5,363 nt of DNA from Patescibacteria group bacterium (GTDB taxonomy: Bacteria; Patescibacteriota; Minisyncoccia; Phycocordibacterales; GWA1-40-21), in contig JAGXAA010000058.1 in assembly GCA_018971765.1 (NCBI GenBank), positions 1 through 5,363 of the forward strand, read 5' to 3'. Each line of letters begins with the position of its first letter. The stretch's first letter is position 1. The position numbers and the translations under genes were made by a program. Positions 4,329-5,363 of the stretch are shown here, in pieces. Below the pieces are notes generated by a model. It ran no database searches, was not told the origin of the DNA, and saw nothing but the letters and a program-made list of their open reading frames with translations.

Positions 4329-4985
4329 ATGACTTTAAAAATTTTATACGAAGACAATCATCTGATTGCGGTTTACAAAACGGCAGGCATTCTGGCGCAA
4401 GGGAACGAAACAGACGAAGAGTCCGTTTTTGATTTGGTGAAAAAACACATCAAGGAAAAATACAAAAAGCCAGGCAATGTCTTTCTCGGACTCGTTCATC
4501 GTTTGGACAGGCCGGTTTCCGGAATAATGGTTTTCGCTAAAACAAGCAAAGGGGCATCTCGCCTCTCGGAGCAATTCAGAAATCACGAAGTGAAGAAAAT
4601 TTATCATGCCGCGGTTCTTGGAGAAATGGAAAGCGAGAAAGGGACGATAGTCTCTCATCTGGAAAAGGACAAGAATAAGAATAAAGCTTTCGTTCGCAAA
4701 TTTGCGACTTCGGATGCAAAAGAGTCGGAGCTATCGTATGAAGTCATTGAATCAAACGGTAAATTTTCTCTTCTTAAAATCAGACCTATTACCGGCCGTT
4801 CTCATCAGATACGCGCCCAACTTTCTTCAATCGGTCATCCTATCGTGGGCGATGTGAAATACGGCGCTTCAAAATCTTTGCCGGACAACAGCATAATGCT
4901 TAGCGCTACCGGACTCGTATTCAGGACGGCGACAAGCGATGAATTGATAAAATTGGAGATACCGCCGATGAGGATTGAGGACTAG
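4329..4985 (+). CDS. RluA-family pseudouridine synthase
   Basis: The enzyme isomerises uridine to pseudouridine in RNA. The signature HRLDRPVSGIMVFAKT starts at residue 57, with catalytic Asp60. Later motifs also fit: KKIYHAAVLGE (about 89-99), LLKIRPITGRSHQIRAQLSSIGHPIVGDVKYG (split across 148-179) and IMLSATGLVF near the end. At 218 residues it holds only the catalytic domain; there is no S4 RNA-binding domain before it. It starts at ATG 4329, where the conserved KILYEDNHLIAVYK begins. The same frame is open much further upstream, but that part overlaps the methyltransferase gene and is not conserved. No strong promoter is seen in the 55-base gap, so it is probably co-transcribed with the methyltransferase. 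Whether the target is rRNA or tRNA cannot be told. Confidence 0.95.
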   Translation: MTLKILYEDNHLIAVYKTAGILAQGNETDEESVFDLVKKHIKEKYKKPGNVFLGLVHRLDRPVSGIMVFAKTSKGASRLSEQFRNHEVKKIYHAAVLGEMESEKGTIVSHLEKDKNKNKAFVRKFATSDAKESELSYEVIESNGKFSLLKIRPITGRSHQIRAQLSSIGHPIVGDVKYGASKSLPDNSIMLSATGLVFRTATSDELIKLEIPPMRIED

Positions 4986-5098
4986 ACTAGATTATAGGAA
5001 ATAAAAATTGATACCAACTTCTCCGTTTACCGCCTAACCCCAGCAACCTAATTCCACTTGTGGCGATTGTCATTGGCGTTTGGTAGGCTTGTCCCGGA

Positions 5099-5194
5099 TT
5101 ATCATTAAACTTTATTTATGAAAAAACTAATGATTTTAAATGCGCTTATTTGCGTATTTGCGCGAACATAAGCCGGCAAAATTTATCATTAAAC
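5099..5194. repeat. 12-bp direct repeat TTATCATTAAAC, two copies 84 bp apart
   Basis: The same 12 bases occur at 5099-5110 and 5183-5194. They flank the signal-peptide-like mini-ORF. The length makes chance unlikely but not excluded in AT-rich DNA. It could mark a small insertion or slippage event. Confidence 0.5.
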
Positions 5195-5236
5195 AACTTC
5201 TTCTCCCGAAACCTACAATAGACCTGTTGCCATATA

Positions 5237-5250
5237 GTCTCAAACGAGAC
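5237..5250 (+). other. Small perfect hairpin
   Basis: GTCTC (5237-5241), loop AAAC and GAGAC (5246-5250) form a compact 5-bp stem just upstream of the hairpin that covers the ribosome binding site. The two could stack as one structured 5' leader. Confidence 0.45.
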
Positions 5251-5254
5251 GAGA

Positions 5255-5273
5255 TTCTCCCAAAAGGGGAGGA
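5255..5273 (+). promoter_or_regulatory. Hairpin enclosing a strong Shine-Dalgarno
   Basis: TTCTCCC (5255-5261) pairs with GGGAGGA (5267-5273), with one U-G pair, around loop AAAAG. The 3' arm is the Shine-Dalgarno GGGGAGG itself, 7 nt before ATG 5280. Folding would hide the ribosome binding site. This is the only clear Shine-Dalgarno in front of a start codon in the window. Confidence 0.5.
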
Positions 5274-5279
5274 ATTACG

Positions 5280-5327
5280 ATGAATATCTCAGATGGTAGT
5301 TCCAAAGACCCGAGCAAACTTCCATAA
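5280..5327 (+). pseudogene. Short ORF behind strong RBS, likely broken gene start
   Basis: ATG 5280 has an excellent ribosome binding site and begins MNISDGSSKDPSKLP, but stops at TAA 5325. Shifting by one base gives a natural-looking continuation, NHIVKQSDLVS, to a second stop at 5359. The pieces read like the beginning of a longer protein damaged by an indel and a later change. A resemblance to the N-terminal VKxxxL part of Rep_3-type replication initiators is faint and only a guess. The window ends before this can be judged. Confidence 0.35.
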
Positions 5328-5363
5328 CCATATCGTCAAACAATCCGATCTTGTTTCTTAACG

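Larger units (their letters stand above)
4986..5363. other. Intergenic region without an intact gene
   Basis: No full-length gene is visible in these 378 bases on either strand, and no clear terminator follows the pseudouridine synthase. The region holds a 12-bp direct repeat TTATCATTAAAC (5099-5110 and 5183-5194). Between the copies is a mini-ORF at 5118-5171 (MKKLMILNALICVFART), which resembles the start of a signal peptide cut short. A tandem TATTTGCG lies within that mini-ORF. Two hairpins and a short ORF with a strong ribosome binding site follow. Together this reads as decayed coding DNA. Confidence 0.5.

Overview
The window looks like a chromosomal piece of a small-genome bacterium, most likely of the Candidate Phyla Radiation (Patescibacteria), probably a Parcubacteria-type lineage. 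This is inference from style: short AT-rich genes, small intergenic gaps, several strong sigma70-type promoters placed so close to the start codon that the mRNAs would be leaderless, and protein variants that read like that group. No marker in the window fixes the taxon.

Positions 1-238 hold no confirmed gene. Positions 10-117 form a long nested inverted repeat, followed by the rplS promoter. rplS (ribosomal protein L19, 239-649) stands alone with its own promoter and a strong intrinsic terminator (664-700). Next come a promoter (711-738) and tRNA-Leu(GAG) (768-853). From 893 to 1378 lies a decayed PduO-type cob(I)alamin adenosyltransferase: its start codon, middle region and reading frame are lost, but the C-terminal half stays open. 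tRNA-His(GTG) follows (1405-1476).

Directly after the tRNA-His 3' end is a short accessory stretch (about 1477-2775). Two related palindromes, one lying exactly between the -35 and -10 boxes of a candidate promoter, precede a Fic-domain protein with an N-terminal helix-turn-helix (1644-2576). This is a good candidate for an autoregulated AMPylating enzyme. Immediately after it, in another frame, is a stranded fragment of the primase domain found in TOTE-type helicase-primase proteins, including its catalytic DFD motif (2572-2775).

Core-looking genes resume with a leaderless pair of small, apparently paralogous proteins overlapping by ATGA (2849-3082 and 3079-3309). They look like half-ferritin/rubrerythrin-type helical hairpins, and only the second keeps a full E plus ExxH half-site. 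Then comes a leaderless class I SAM-dependent methyltransferase resembling the RlmI/COG1092 rRNA methyltransferases (3398-4273). A RluA-family pseudouridine synthase follows (4329-4985). The last two probably form an RNA-modification unit.

The final 378 bases (4986-5363) hold no intact gene. They contain a 12-bp direct repeat flanking a signal-peptide-like mini-ORF, two hairpins, and a strong Shine-Dalgarno buried in one of those hairpins in front of a start codon whose frame breaks after 15 codons.
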